NCBI GenBank assembly: GCA_024226735.1
Contig: JAAELL010000286.1
Coordinates: 1 to 64,000 of the forward strand
Reading direction: 5' to 3'
DNA from: a bacterium
Lineage (GTDB): Bacteria > Planctomycetota > UBA1135 > GCA-002686595
DNA: 64,000 bases
Made by a program: the position numbers and the translations under genes. Every line of letters starts with the position of its first letter. Positions within the stretch are counted from its first letter, which is position 1. A model generated the notes under the pieces. That model searched no databases and had not been told where the DNA came from. It saw only the letters and a list, made by a program, of their open reading frames with translations. Positions 7,313 through 14,885 of this stretch are shown piece by piece.

Positions 7313-8803
7313 ATGTTCGTGTATTGGATCGTCGGCTTGACTGCGTTCCTGGCTGCGCTCGTGGCGACGCCGTTCGCCGCGCGAGCCGCGCGTGCGATGG
7401 GATGGTTCGACCATCCCGGTGGGCGCAAGATGCACGGGCGGCCCGTTGCGTACCTCGGCGGTGCCGCCGTGTTCGTCGCCTGCTCGATCGGTTTGGCGTC
7501 GCTCGTGTTCCTGGTGCCCGAGCCCGTTGCGGCGTTACTCGCGCTCGAGCCCGAGATGCTCGCCCTCATCCTCGGCGCCGGGCTGATGTTCTCCGTAGGG
7601 CTGCTGGACGACGTGCTGCTCGTGCGGCCGCGGACGAAGTTCGTGGCGCAGGTCGCGGCGGCGTTGATCGCCTACGCGAGCGGCATTCGAATCGAGACGA
7701 TCCACGTCAGTGACGAGCTCGTGCTCGAGTTCGGGCCACTCTCCGCCGTCGTCACCGCGCTCTGGATCGTCGGCATCACCAACGCGGTGAACCTGATCGA
7801 TGGGCTCAACGGTCTCGCGGCCGGGCTGGCGCTGATCGCGTGCGTCGCGATCGGCTGGGTCGCGCACATGGCGGGCCTCACGGCGACCGCGATCCTGCTC
7901 GTCGCGATGCTCGGTGCGCTGTCCGGTTTCCTGCCTTACAACCTCAAGCCCGCGCGGATCTTCCTCGGCGACGCCGGCAGCATGATGCTCGGCTTCCTGT
8001 TGGCCTCGACCGCGGTGATCGCGGCGGCCAAGACGGCGACGATTGTCGGCGTCGGTCTGCCGATCATCGCCCTCGGGATCCCCATCCTGGACACGCTCTT
8101 CTCGATGCTGCGCCGCGTGCTCGAGGGGCGGTCGCCGTTCTCCGCGGACCGCAACCACATCCACCACAGGCTGCTCGCGCTCGGCTTCGACCAAACCCGG
8201 ATCGTGCTGCTCCTGTGCGCGGAGACGGCGGCGGCGGTCGTGCTCGCGATCCACTTCTCGTCCAGCGGCAGCACCGTCCGCAACTTGGGCTTCCTCGGCC
8301 TGCTCGGCCTGCACCTGGTCGTCTTCCGGTTCGCCGGCGCCGTGCGCCTGCGCGACTCGTTGCGCTCCTTCCGGCGCTCGCGGGCCGTGCCCGCTACGGA
8401 CGGCCCCGATCTCGGGACACTCGAGCTGCACCTGCGCGAGGCGACCACGATCGCCGCATGGTGGGACGCGGTCACGGCGATCGGCGCGCGGCTCGGCTGC
8501 CGCCAGCTCGAGCTGCGCCTCGGCCCGCGACGCGGTGGTCCACGCACGCTCACCTGGTCGGCGGGACCGGCGCACGGACGCTCCGATGGGCCCGCGATGA
8601 CGCTGCCGATCGAAGCCAGCTCGGCTGCCGGCGACGAGCCGTTGACGCTGCGGGTGGTCTTCGCGGGCCACGTGGCGCTCGAGTCCGCCGGGGTCCACCT
8701 GACGCAGCTCGGCGGGTTGCTCGACCGCTACGGGGCAGCGCCGGTGGTGTCGGCCGGCGAGATCGATCCGGCTGCCCAGCCCGGACCCGCTTTCGGGCGA
8801 TGA
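7313..8803 (+). CDS. WecA/TagO-like undecaprenyl-phosphate sugar-1-phosphate transferase with extra C-terminal domain
   Basis: 496 residues, with about ten membrane helices in the first 350. The MraY/WecA superfamily signatures are present: SVGLLDD with Asp99-Asp100, NAVNLIDGLNGLAAG near 158-171, ARIFLGDAGSMMLGF near 214-228 with the catalytic Asp, and the ADRNHIHHRLL loop near 278-288 that recognises UDP-sugar. It should start lipid-linked repeat-unit synthesis by moving a HexNAc-1-phosphate from UDP to undecaprenyl phosphate. Typical WecA proteins are about 360 residues. Here roughly 135 extra residues form a soluble tail that begins with LELHLREATTIAAWWDAV and has no family I recognise. 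A ribosome binding site (AGGAAG) precedes ATG 7313. Confidence 0.9.
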   Translation: MFVYWIVGLTAFLAALVATPFAARAARAMGWFDHPGGRKMHGRPVAYLGGAAVFVACSIGLASLVFLVPEPVAALLALEPEMLALILGAGLMFSVGLLDDVLLVRPRTKFVAQVAAALIAYASGIRIETIHVSDELVLEFGPLSAVVTALWIVGITNAVNLIDGLNGLAAGLALIACVAIGWVAHMAGLTATAILLVAMLGALSGFLPYNLKPARIFLGDAGSMMLGFLLASTAVIAAAKTATIVGVGLPIIALGIPILDTLFSMLRRVLEGRSPFSADRNHIHHRLLALGFDQTRIVLLLCAETAAAVVLAIHFSSSGSTVRNLGFLGLLGLHLVVFRFAGAVRLRDSLRSFRRSRAVPATDGPDLGTLELHLREATTIAAWWDAVTAIGARLGCRQLELRLGPRRGGPRTLTWSAGPAHGRSDGPAMTLPIEASSAAGDEPLTLRVVFAGHVALESAGVHLTQLGGLLDRYGAAPVVSAGEIDPAAQPGPAFGR

Positions 8804-8873
8804 GGTCCCGGCGGGCTCAGAAGATCGGAGCCCGTGCTTGCGGCGCGTCGTTCGAGTCGCTGCTCTGACGGGC

Positions 8874-10259
8874 ATGGGCACGACGCTTGCCGAGCGCGGG
8901 GAGCCGGTTCCCGGGGAGCCGTTTCCCGGGGAGCCCGGGCGCCCGCGTGGGATCCTGGGCCATCTGATGTCGACGGCCGCGACGGACGGCCTCACGTTCG
9001 TGCTCGGGATCGCCTCGAGCATCCTGATCAACCGCGCCCTTCTGCCGGAGGGGCGCGGTCATCTCGCAGCGGTCATGAGCCTCCTGGTCGTTGCCGGCAC
9101 GGCGTTCGGCTTCGGCGTGACCAAGTCGTTCCTGCACTACCTCAACGCGGACGCCTCCGGCGGCGAGGCGCCCCAGAAGGGCGCGGCGGTCGGCGCGGCG
9201 TTCACCGTCCTGCCGCTCTCGATCCTGCTCGGCGCCGCGCTGCTCCTCGGCTTCGGCCCGGATCTGCCCGACGGCATCGCGGTGCCGGTCTACGCCCTGG
9301 CGCTCGCGTACTTCTGCGTCATGCGCGGGAACGACGTGACCTCGAACGCGCTGCACGCCGTGCGGCGCATCCACGCGATCAACGCCGCCAAGACGGCGCA
9401 ACAGGTCACGCGAGTTCTGCTCGTGTCGGCGCTGTTCGCGACGGGCGCGCTGACCGTGCCGGCCGCGCTCGGGATCGAGCTGGCGACCCAGATGCTGGTG
9501 CTCGCGATCACGATGCGCGTCTTGTTCGCCCAGCGCGAGCTGCGGCCGAGATGGGCCGGCGTGCGTGCCGTCCTGCCCGGCATGCTGGCGTACGGTTTCG
9601 CCTACCAGGCCTATACGATCCTGTGGACGACACAGCTCAAGATCGACGTCGTGCTCCTGAAGGAGTGGGGGAGCGCGCAGGCGGCGGGCCTCTACGCGAC
9701 CGCGGTCAACTGGTCGGATCTCGTCGTGCGCATTCCGGCGGTCGTGCTGTTCGTGCTGACTCCACACCTCGCCCAGCTCGGCTCGGACACGGAGGGGCTG
9801 GCCAAGTCGGCACGCAGCGTGCGCATGCTTCTGCCCTTGCTCGTGCTCCTCGCCGCGGGACTCGCGGCGCTTGCGCCGTGGTTGATGCGAGTCCTCTACG
9901 GCGTCGAGTTCGAGCCATCGGGTGGCTCCCTGCGTATCCTTCTGCCGGGTACGGTCTGCATGTCGTTGTTCCTGATCCTGACCACGCAGGTCGTGGTCGC
10001 GCGGCGCTTTGCGCCCTTGATCGCGGTCGCCACGGTCGGGCTGTTGCTCAACGTCGCCCTGAACCGGGCGCTCATTCCCGAACGCGGTGCGTCGGGCGCG
10101 GCCTTGGCGTCGTCGATCACGTACGCGCTCAGCTTCGCGCTCCTCTTGGCCGTGCAGTGCGTGCGCTACCGGACGTCGCCGCTGGTCTTCCTCGTCCCGC
10201 GGCCGGCGGACTGGCGCCCGCTGTTCGCGCTGCTCGGCTCCAAGCGCGGGGGACCTTGA
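8874..10259 (+). CDS. Wzx-like polysaccharide flippase (MOP superfamily)
   Basis: 461 residues from ATG 8874; a TTG at 8838 would add 12 residues. About twelve hydrophobic helices spread over the whole length, with the MOP/Wzx pattern of a conserved N-terminal helix (TDGLTFVLGIASSILINRAL) and a central GSAQAAGLYATAVNWSDLV segment matching the second half of polysaccharide transporters. Expected function: moving undecaprenyl-linked repeat units across the inner membrane. The N-terminus before the first helix contains a short collagen-like run, GEPVPGEPFPGEPG, encoded by imperfect direct repeats. The stop overlaps the next start (TGATG), so translation is coupled to the following methyltransferase. 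Confidence 0.85.
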   Translation: MGTTLAERGEPVPGEPFPGEPGRPRGILGHLMSTAATDGLTFVLGIASSILINRALLPEGRGHLAAVMSLLVVAGTAFGFGVTKSFLHYLNADASGGEAPQKGAAVGAAFTVLPLSILLGAALLLGFGPDLPDGIAVPVYALALAYFCVMRGNDVTSNALHAVRRIHAINAAKTAQQVTRVLLVSALFATGALTVPAALGIELATQMLVLAITMRVLFAQRELRPRWAGVRAVLPGMLAYGFAYQAYTILWTTQLKIDVVLLKEWGSAQAAGLYATAVNWSDLVVRIPAVVLFVLTPHLAQLGSDTEGLAKSARSVRMLLPLLVLLAAGLAALAPWLMRVLYGVEFEPSGGSLRILLPGTVCMSLFLILTTQVVVARRFAPLIAVATVGLLLNVALNRALIPERGASGAALASSITYALSFALLLAVQCVRYRTSPLVFLVPRPADWRPLFALLGSKRGGP

Positions 10260-11152
10260 TGGCGCGCGGCTTGTTCGAGCAGGTGGCGCGCGGTGCCGCG
10301 GACGTGCGCGGCTACCGCGTGCACCCCTCGGTTCCGCGAGGGACGTGCGCGGCGTTCCGCGAGCTCCGCGTGCGGTGGAGTGCGGCGTGGGACCTGGGAT
10401 GCGCCACGCCGCAGCCGGCGCCGGCCGAGCTCGAGAGCTTCTACGGGGGCGAGTACCGGCGGGTGATGGGCAAGGCGCGCGGCGTCGCGTCGTACATCGA
10501 GAGCCCGAACTACCGGGCGCAGACGCGTTCCCAGGTCGACTGGGTCGTGGGCGAGGTACGCGGGCATGGGCGCTGGCTCGACGTCGGTGCCGGCTACGGC
10601 CTCTTGCTGCGTGAAGTCGCGGACGCGCTCCCCGCGTGGACGCGCCTGGCGCTCGAGCCGGACGCCGAGGCCCAGCACGACTTGGCTCGGGTCGCCGAGG
10701 TCCTGCCGTTCACGGGCCCCACGGCGCTCGACGCGGGGCTCTTCGAAGTCATTTCGTGCTCGCACGTGCTCGAACACGTCGCGGACCCCCTGGCCTACCT
10801 CGGCCACCTGCGGGAGAGCCTGCGAGCGAGCGGCCTGCTCCTGCTAGAGGTCCCCAACGATGATCGCGTCGCGCTGACCGACCCGAACCGGACGAGCGAC
10901 CTGCCGCATCTGTGGTTCTTCTCGCGCGCCGGGCTCGAGCGCCTCGCCCGAGCGGCGGGGTTCTCGATCGTGCGCAGTGCGGAGCTCGGTCTGGAGCGTC
11001 CGGGGACGCCCGTTGGGTTCGGCTCGCGTGCGCGGCGGTTCCTGCGCCGGCGGTTCCATGGGAACCTCTCGCTGTTGGACGATCCGACGTGGTACACGGA
11101 AGGTGTGAACCGCACCGACCTGAGGATCCTCGCCCGCCGCGGCGGCGTCTGA
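10259..11152 (+). CDS. SAM-dependent methyltransferase (class I, Methyltransf_23 type)
   Basis: 297 residues. SAM-binding motif I is GRWLDVGAGYGLLLREV; further motifs are the acidic LALEPD after strand 2 and ISCSHVLEHVADPLAYL with the conserved H-LEH. Before the catalytic domain, LGCATPQPAPAELESFYGGE matches the linker (C-G--P-P---EL--FY) that usually follows a zinc-binding Cys cluster, but only two Cys remain here, so the metal site looks lost. It probably methylates a sugar or a nucleotide-sugar intermediate of the neighbouring pathway. Start ATG 10259 overlaps the flippase stop. Confidence 0.8.
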   Translation: MARGLFEQVARGAADVRGYRVHPSVPRGTCAAFRELRVRWSAAWDLGCATPQPAPAELESFYGGEYRRVMGKARGVASYIESPNYRAQTRSQVDWVVGEVRGHGRWLDVGAGYGLLLREVADALPAWTRLALEPDAEAQHDLARVAEVLPFTGPTALDAGLFEVISCSHVLEHVADPLAYLGHLRESLRASGLLLLEVPNDDRVALTDPNRTSDLPHLWFFSRAGLERLARAAGFSIVRSAELGLERPGTPVGFGSRARRFLRRRFHGNLSLLDDPTWYTEGVNRTDLRILARRGGV

Positions 11153-11163
11153 GGCGCGATCGC

Positions 11164-11901
11164 ATGGTGAACGAGGACGCGGGCACGAGCCGCAAGACGC
11201 GGCCGCATCTGTTTCAGCACACCTACCTGTTGAACCGTGAGCTGGTCCGGACGCTACGGTCCGACGTCGCGGAGCTCTTTCCGATCGGCTCGAGCGCTCG
11301 GATCCTTGACGTCGGCTGCGGGCGGATGCCGTACCGCCCCCTATTCGAGGGGCGCTGCGCCGAGTACGTCGGCTGTGACGCGGATCCGGCGTGGACGGAT
11401 GTCGTCGACTGCCCCGCGCACGAGCTCGCCTTCGACGCGGCGAGCTTCGATGCGGTGGTGTGTTTCCAGGTCCTCGAGCACGTGCCGGAGCCGTGGCGCG
11501 TCCTCGAGGAGTGCTGCCGCGTGCTGCGCCCGGGCGGTGTCCTGCTCTTGACCGCGCCGTTCGTGTTTCCCTACCACCCTTCCCCGGGCGACTTCTACCG
11601 CTACACGCTCGAGGGGCTGCGGCACCTCGTGACGCGCTCGGGCCTCGACCCGCGCAGGGTGCACGGCCAGGTCGCGAGCCTGCCCGTGTTGTGCCTGCTC
11701 GTGAGCTGGTACGCGTGGGTCCTGGCCGGCAAGCTGCGCACTTGGCCTGCCGGGGGCGTCCTCGCGACGATCGTGCACGGGCTCGTCATCGGGCCCGCGA
11801 ACGCCGTGGGCTGGGTGCTCGGCAAGATCCCGTTCGCGGCCGATCCCGAGCGCGCGTGCACCGGCTTCTCCAACCACGTGCTGATCGCCGATCGGCCCTA
11901 G
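11164..11901 (+). CDS. SAM-dependent methyltransferase (Methyltransf_11 type)
   Basis: 245 residues from ATG 11164. Motif I is ILDVGCGRMPYRPLFEG, followed by EYVGCDADP and VVCFQVLEHVPEPWRVLEE, then LRPGGVLLLTAPFVFPYH, all diagnostic of class I methyltransferases. The FPYHPSPGDFYRYT segment is typical of enzymes found in cell-surface glycan clusters. The C-terminal 80 residues contain two hydrophobic stretches that may rest on the membrane. The start is 11 bases after the preceding stop. The TAG stop at 11899-11901 is part of the terminal CTAG of the palindromic repeat that follows, so the element seems to define the current 3' end of the gene. Confidence 0.8.
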   Translation: MVNEDAGTSRKTRPHLFQHTYLLNRELVRTLRSDVAELFPIGSSARILDVGCGRMPYRPLFEGRCAEYVGCDADPAWTDVVDCPAHELAFDAASFDAVVCFQVLEHVPEPWRVLEECCRVLRPGGVLLLTAPFVFPYHPSPGDFYRYTLEGLRHLVTRSGLDPRRVHGQVASLPVLCLLVSWYAWVLAGKLRTWPAGGVLATIVHGLVIGPANAVGWVLGKIPFAADPERACTGFSNHVLIADRP

Positions 11902-12061
11902 CAGTGTGATGCAGACATTCGCAGTCGTATCCCGGCCCGCATGCACGCGCCACGGCGTTGCGGCTCCTTCGAGACTCCACGAAGTTGCGTCGTCGCCGCG
12001 CCTTGTGGCACGCACACGCGAACTCGGGACAAGACCGCAACTGTCTGCATCACACCACTAG
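11898..12061. repeat. Palindromic MITE/REPIN-like element, complete copy B
   Basis: 164 bp bounded by CTAG on both sides. The left end CTAGCAGTGTGATGCAGACA and the reverse complement of the right end CTAGTGGTGTGATGCAGACA differ at two positions, and similarity continues for about 37 bp as inverted repeats. The interior contains GTTGCGTCGTCGCCGCGCC, close to the interior of copy A (1-140) and copy C (33397). It fills the gap between two genes of the polysaccharide locus and would form a long hairpin in the transcript. The size, terminal inverted repeats and absence of coding capacity fit a miniature inverted-repeat element moved in trans. Confidence 0.85.
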
Positions 12062-12069
12062 CTGCCAGG

Positions 12070-13266
12070 ATGCGCATCCTCTACCTCGTGCCGCGCTTTC
12101 CCATGCCGTCCGAGACCTTCGTGTCGCACGAAGTGGTCGGCGTGGGCGAGCGTGGACACGACGTCATGACCGCCGCCTTCGGTGGACCGAGCGCTGCCGA
12201 GCTCGAGCAGCTCGTGCCGGCCGCGCGCGAGCTCGCGCGCGGCACGCGTTACGTGACGAAGGCCCGCCTCGCGGCCGCGCCCTTCACTACACCCCTTAAC
12301 ACGCTGGGGGCGAGCCGCGCGGTGCGCACCCTGAACGCCCGTCTGGCGGGCGAGTCGACCCACCGCACGAACGCGTGGGCGCGGCTCGCGCGTGCCGCCG
12401 CGGTCGCGCGCATCGTGCGCCGCGAGGGCATCGAGCACGTGCACGCGCACTGGCCGCAGGCCGCGCAGGTGGCGGCCCTCGTGCACGCTTGGACCGGGGT
12501 CCCGTACAGCATCAGCGTGCACGCGCACGAGGTCGTGCACGATCACGGACACTTTCCCGCGGTGTTCGAGACGCTCGCCTTCGCTGCGTTCTGCAACCGG
12601 GCCGCGATGGAGGCGCTGCTCGGGCGGCTCGGGCCTCACGCGCGCGGGCGTTCGCACCTCGTCTACCACGGTGTCGACCTGGACCTCTTCGCGGCGACGC
12701 CGCCGCCCGACGTGCGCGCCGGTCTGCGCGTCGTCTCGGCCGGGCGGATGACGCCGACCAAGGGCATGCCACGCCTGGTGCGCGGCGTGCGGGCGGCAGT
12801 CGATGCGGGCGTCGACGTCTCGCTCGTGCTCGTCGGTGACGGTGGGCAGCGTGACGAGCTCGCTCGACTCGCCCGCGAGCTCTCGATCCCTGGCCGCGTC
12901 GAGCTGCGCGGGTGGGTGCGGCAGGACGAGATGCCCGCGATCCTGGCGGACGCCCACGTCTTCGCGCTCCTGCCCGACGACCGCGGGGACGACGGCTTGC
13001 CGAACGTCGTCCTCGAGGCCGCGGCCGCCGGCCGTCCGGTCGTGCTCTCGGCCATTCCGGCGGCAAAGGAGGCGGTCGAGCCCGGGGTCAACGGCTGGAT
13101 CGTGCCGGTCGAGGACAGCGGGGAGTCGTTCGCGCGCGTTCTTGCCGAGGTCGGCCGCGACCCGGCGCAGCTCGCGGCGCTGGGGGCGGGCGCGCGCACC
13201 CACGTCGAGCGTCACTATGATCGGCGCATGCATCTCGACCGGTTGGCCCGGCTCTTCGCGTCATGA
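12070..13266 (+). CDS. Glycosyltransferase family 4 (GT-B)
   Basis: 398 residues from ATG 12070, eight bases after the repeat element. The N-terminal half begins MRILYLVPRFPMPSETFVSH, the pattern of colanic-acid-type transferases (WcaL/AmsK-like), and contains EHVHAHWPQAAQVA. The C-terminal half has VVSAGRMTPTKGM, LVLVGDG and DGLPNVVLEAAAAGRPVV with the family Glu. It should transfer a hexose from a nucleotide sugar to the lipid-linked oligosaccharide in the cytoplasm. The stop region overlaps the next gene by four bases (ATGA). Confidence 0.85.
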   Translation: MRILYLVPRFPMPSETFVSHEVVGVGERGHDVMTAAFGGPSAAELEQLVPAARELARGTRYVTKARLAAAPFTTPLNTLGASRAVRTLNARLAGESTHRTNAWARLARAAAVARIVRREGIEHVHAHWPQAAQVAALVHAWTGVPYSISVHAHEVVHDHGHFPAVFETLAFAAFCNRAAMEALLGRLGPHARGRSHLVYHGVDLDLFAATPPPDVRAGLRVVSAGRMTPTKGMPRLVRGVRAAVDAGVDVSLVLVGDGGQRDELARLARELSIPGRVELRGWVRQDEMPAILADAHVFALLPDDRGDDGLPNVVLEAAAAGRPVVLSAIPAAKEAVEPGVNGWIVPVEDSGESFARVLAEVGRDPAQLAALGAGARTHVERHYDRRMHLDRLARLFAS

Positions 13267-14081
13267 GTGATCCAGTCCTCAGCGTCGTCGCAATTGCGAG
13301 GAACGAGGAGCGTGACCTCGCGCGCTTCCTCGAGAGCTTCGCGGAGCTCGCCGACGAGATCGTCATCATCGACGACGGCTCGACCGATCGCACCGTCGAG
13401 ATCGCCGAGGCGGCCGGCCCGAAGGTGCGCGTCGTGCGCGTGCCACGCGGGCCGGACGAGGGGTTCTGCGACCTGCGCAACCGCGGCGCCCTGGAGGCGC
13501 GGGGCGAGTGGCTTCTGCAGGTCGACGTCGACATGCGGCCCGGTCCCGGGCTCGCCGCGGAGCTGGCGTCGGCCGTCAGCAACCCGGGCTTCGACGCGTA
13601 CCGCTTCCGCCTGAAGAACTTCCTCTTGCACCGGCCGATGCGCCACGGCGGCTGGGGCAAGTGGAACCAGCCCTGGTTTGCGCGGCGTGGAATGGTGCGC
13701 TGGGAGCAGAAGGTGCACGAGCGCATCCGGATCGATGCTCCCGCGTCCCGGATCGGCCAGCTCGAGCACCCGATGTGGCACTTGAACGATGCGACGTGGG
13801 AGGGGCGGATGCGCAAGAGCCTCGAGTACAGCATCGCCGAGGCCCAGAGGATCGTCGAGGCGAACGAGCGCGTGCGCGCGCACCACCTCGTGCTGAAGCC
13901 GATGTGGTTCAGCGTCAAGTACTACGTGCTGCGCGGCGGGTTCCGCGACGGGATGATGGGGCTCGTCTTCGCGCTGCACACGTTCTCGGCCACGTTCCAC
14001 TGGCATGCGCTGGCCTGGGATCGGCAGAATCCGCTGTCGCGCGACGAGCTCGAACGTCGGGTGCGCGCAACCGAGGAGTAA
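13263..14081 (+). CDS. Glycosyltransferase family 2, WaaE/KdtX-like
   Basis: 272 residues. The GT-A fold signatures are LSVVAIARNEERDLARFL at the start, DEIVIIDDGSTDRTVEIA for nucleotide binding, and LLQVDVDMRPG carrying the DxD metal motif. The segment GWGKWNQPWFARRG and the histidine-containing E--H---LEHP--H pattern resemble the WaaE group of lipopolysaccharide-core transferases. The donor sugar is not predictable. The gene is translationally coupled to both neighbours: a four-base overlap upstream and a three-base gap downstream. Confidence 0.8.
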   Translation: MSDPVLSVVAIARNEERDLARFLESFAELADEIVIIDDGSTDRTVEIAEAAGPKVRVVRVPRGPDEGFCDLRNRGALEARGEWLLQVDVDMRPGPGLAAELASAVSNPGFDAYRFRLKNFLLHRPMRHGGWGKWNQPWFARRGMVRWEQKVHERIRIDAPASRIGQLEHPMWHLNDATWEGRMRKSLEYSIAEAQRIVEANERVRAHHLVLKPMWFSVKYYVLRGGFRDGMMGLVFALHTFSATFHWHALAWDRQNPLSRDELERRVRATEE

Positions 14082-14084
14082 CCC

Positions 14085-14885
14085 GTGACGGACGACGAGA
14101 TCTACGACGCGGCGTTCTACGCGCGGCAGGTCGAGGGGGCCGAGCGCTCGGCGCGCGCGATCGTGCCGTTGCTCGTGGAGCTCGTCGGGCCGCGCAGCGT
14201 CCTCGACGTCGGCTGCGGTCTCGGCGCCTGGCTCTCGGTGTGGCGCGAACAGGAAGGCGTCGACGTGCTCGGGGTCGATGGGGGCCACGTGCCGGACACC
14301 GAGCGCCGCATTCCGCCAATTTGCTTCCGCGCGCACGATCTGGCGCGGCCCCTCGAGCTCGAGCGGCGGTTCGACCTCGCGCTGTGCCTCGAGGTGGCCG
14401 AACACCTCGAGGCCGAAGCCGGGGACCGTCTCGTCGAGAGCCTCACCACGGCGAGCGACGTCGTGTACTTCTCCGCCGCGATCCCGTTCCAGGGCGGCGC
14501 CGGGCACCGGAACGAGCGTTGGCCGAGCTATTGGGCCGAGCGCTTCGTCGCGCGCGGCTTCACGCCGGTCGACGCGATTCGTCCGCGCGTGTGGGACGAC
14601 CCCGACGTCGTCTGGTGGTACGCGCAGAACGGCCTCGTGTTCGTGCGCGACTCGGCGCTGGAGTCGAACGCTGTGCTGCGCGGCGAGGCCGAGGCGACCC
14701 CGCGGCGTCCGCTCGACGTCGTGCACCCGCGGGCGTACGAAGCACTCGTCGACCCCGACCGGGTCTCGCTGCGGCGCGCCCTGCGCTACGCGCGGCGCGC
14801 CCTAAGGCGTACCCTGAGGCGTACCCCGCGGCGTACCCCGCGGCGTCGCGTCGGCACCAAGCAGAACACGGCGCAGCGGCCATGA
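14085..14885 (+). CDS. SAM-dependent methyltransferase with repetitive basic tail
   Basis: 266 residues from GTG 14085. Motif I is SVLDVGCGLGAWLSVW, then VDVLGVDGGHVPDTE and DLALCLEVAEHLEAEAGDRL. YFSAAIPFQGGAGHRNERWP is typical of methyltransferases in glycan loci. The last 35 residues are an Arg/Thr/Pro repeat (RRTLRRTPRRTPRR) encoded by a 12-bp tandem repeat, an unusual basic tail that could bind membrane phospholipid or simply be replication-slippage material. The stop overlaps the next ATG by four bases. Confidence 0.8.
   Translation: MTDDEIYDAAFYARQVEGAERSARAIVPLLVELVGPRSVLDVGCGLGAWLSVWREQEGVDVLGVDGGHVPDTERRIPPICFRAHDLARPLELERRFDLALCLEVAEHLEAEAGDRLVESLTTASDVVYFSAAIPFQGGAGHRNERWPSYWAERFVARGFTPVDAIRPRVWDDPDVVWWYAQNGLVFVRDSALESNAVLRGEAEATPRRPLDVVHPRAYEALVDPDRVSLRRALRYARRALRRTLRRTPRRTPRRRVGTKQNTAQRP
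14802..14849 (+). repeat. 12-bp tandem repeat inside the methyltransferase gene
   Basis: Four units of 12 bp (CTAAGGCGTACC, CTGAGGCGTACC, CCGCGGCGTACC, CCGCGGCGTCGC) encode successive R-R-T-L/P-type units. Being a multiple of three, copy-number change would lengthen or shorten the tail without breaking the frame. Confidence 0.8.
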
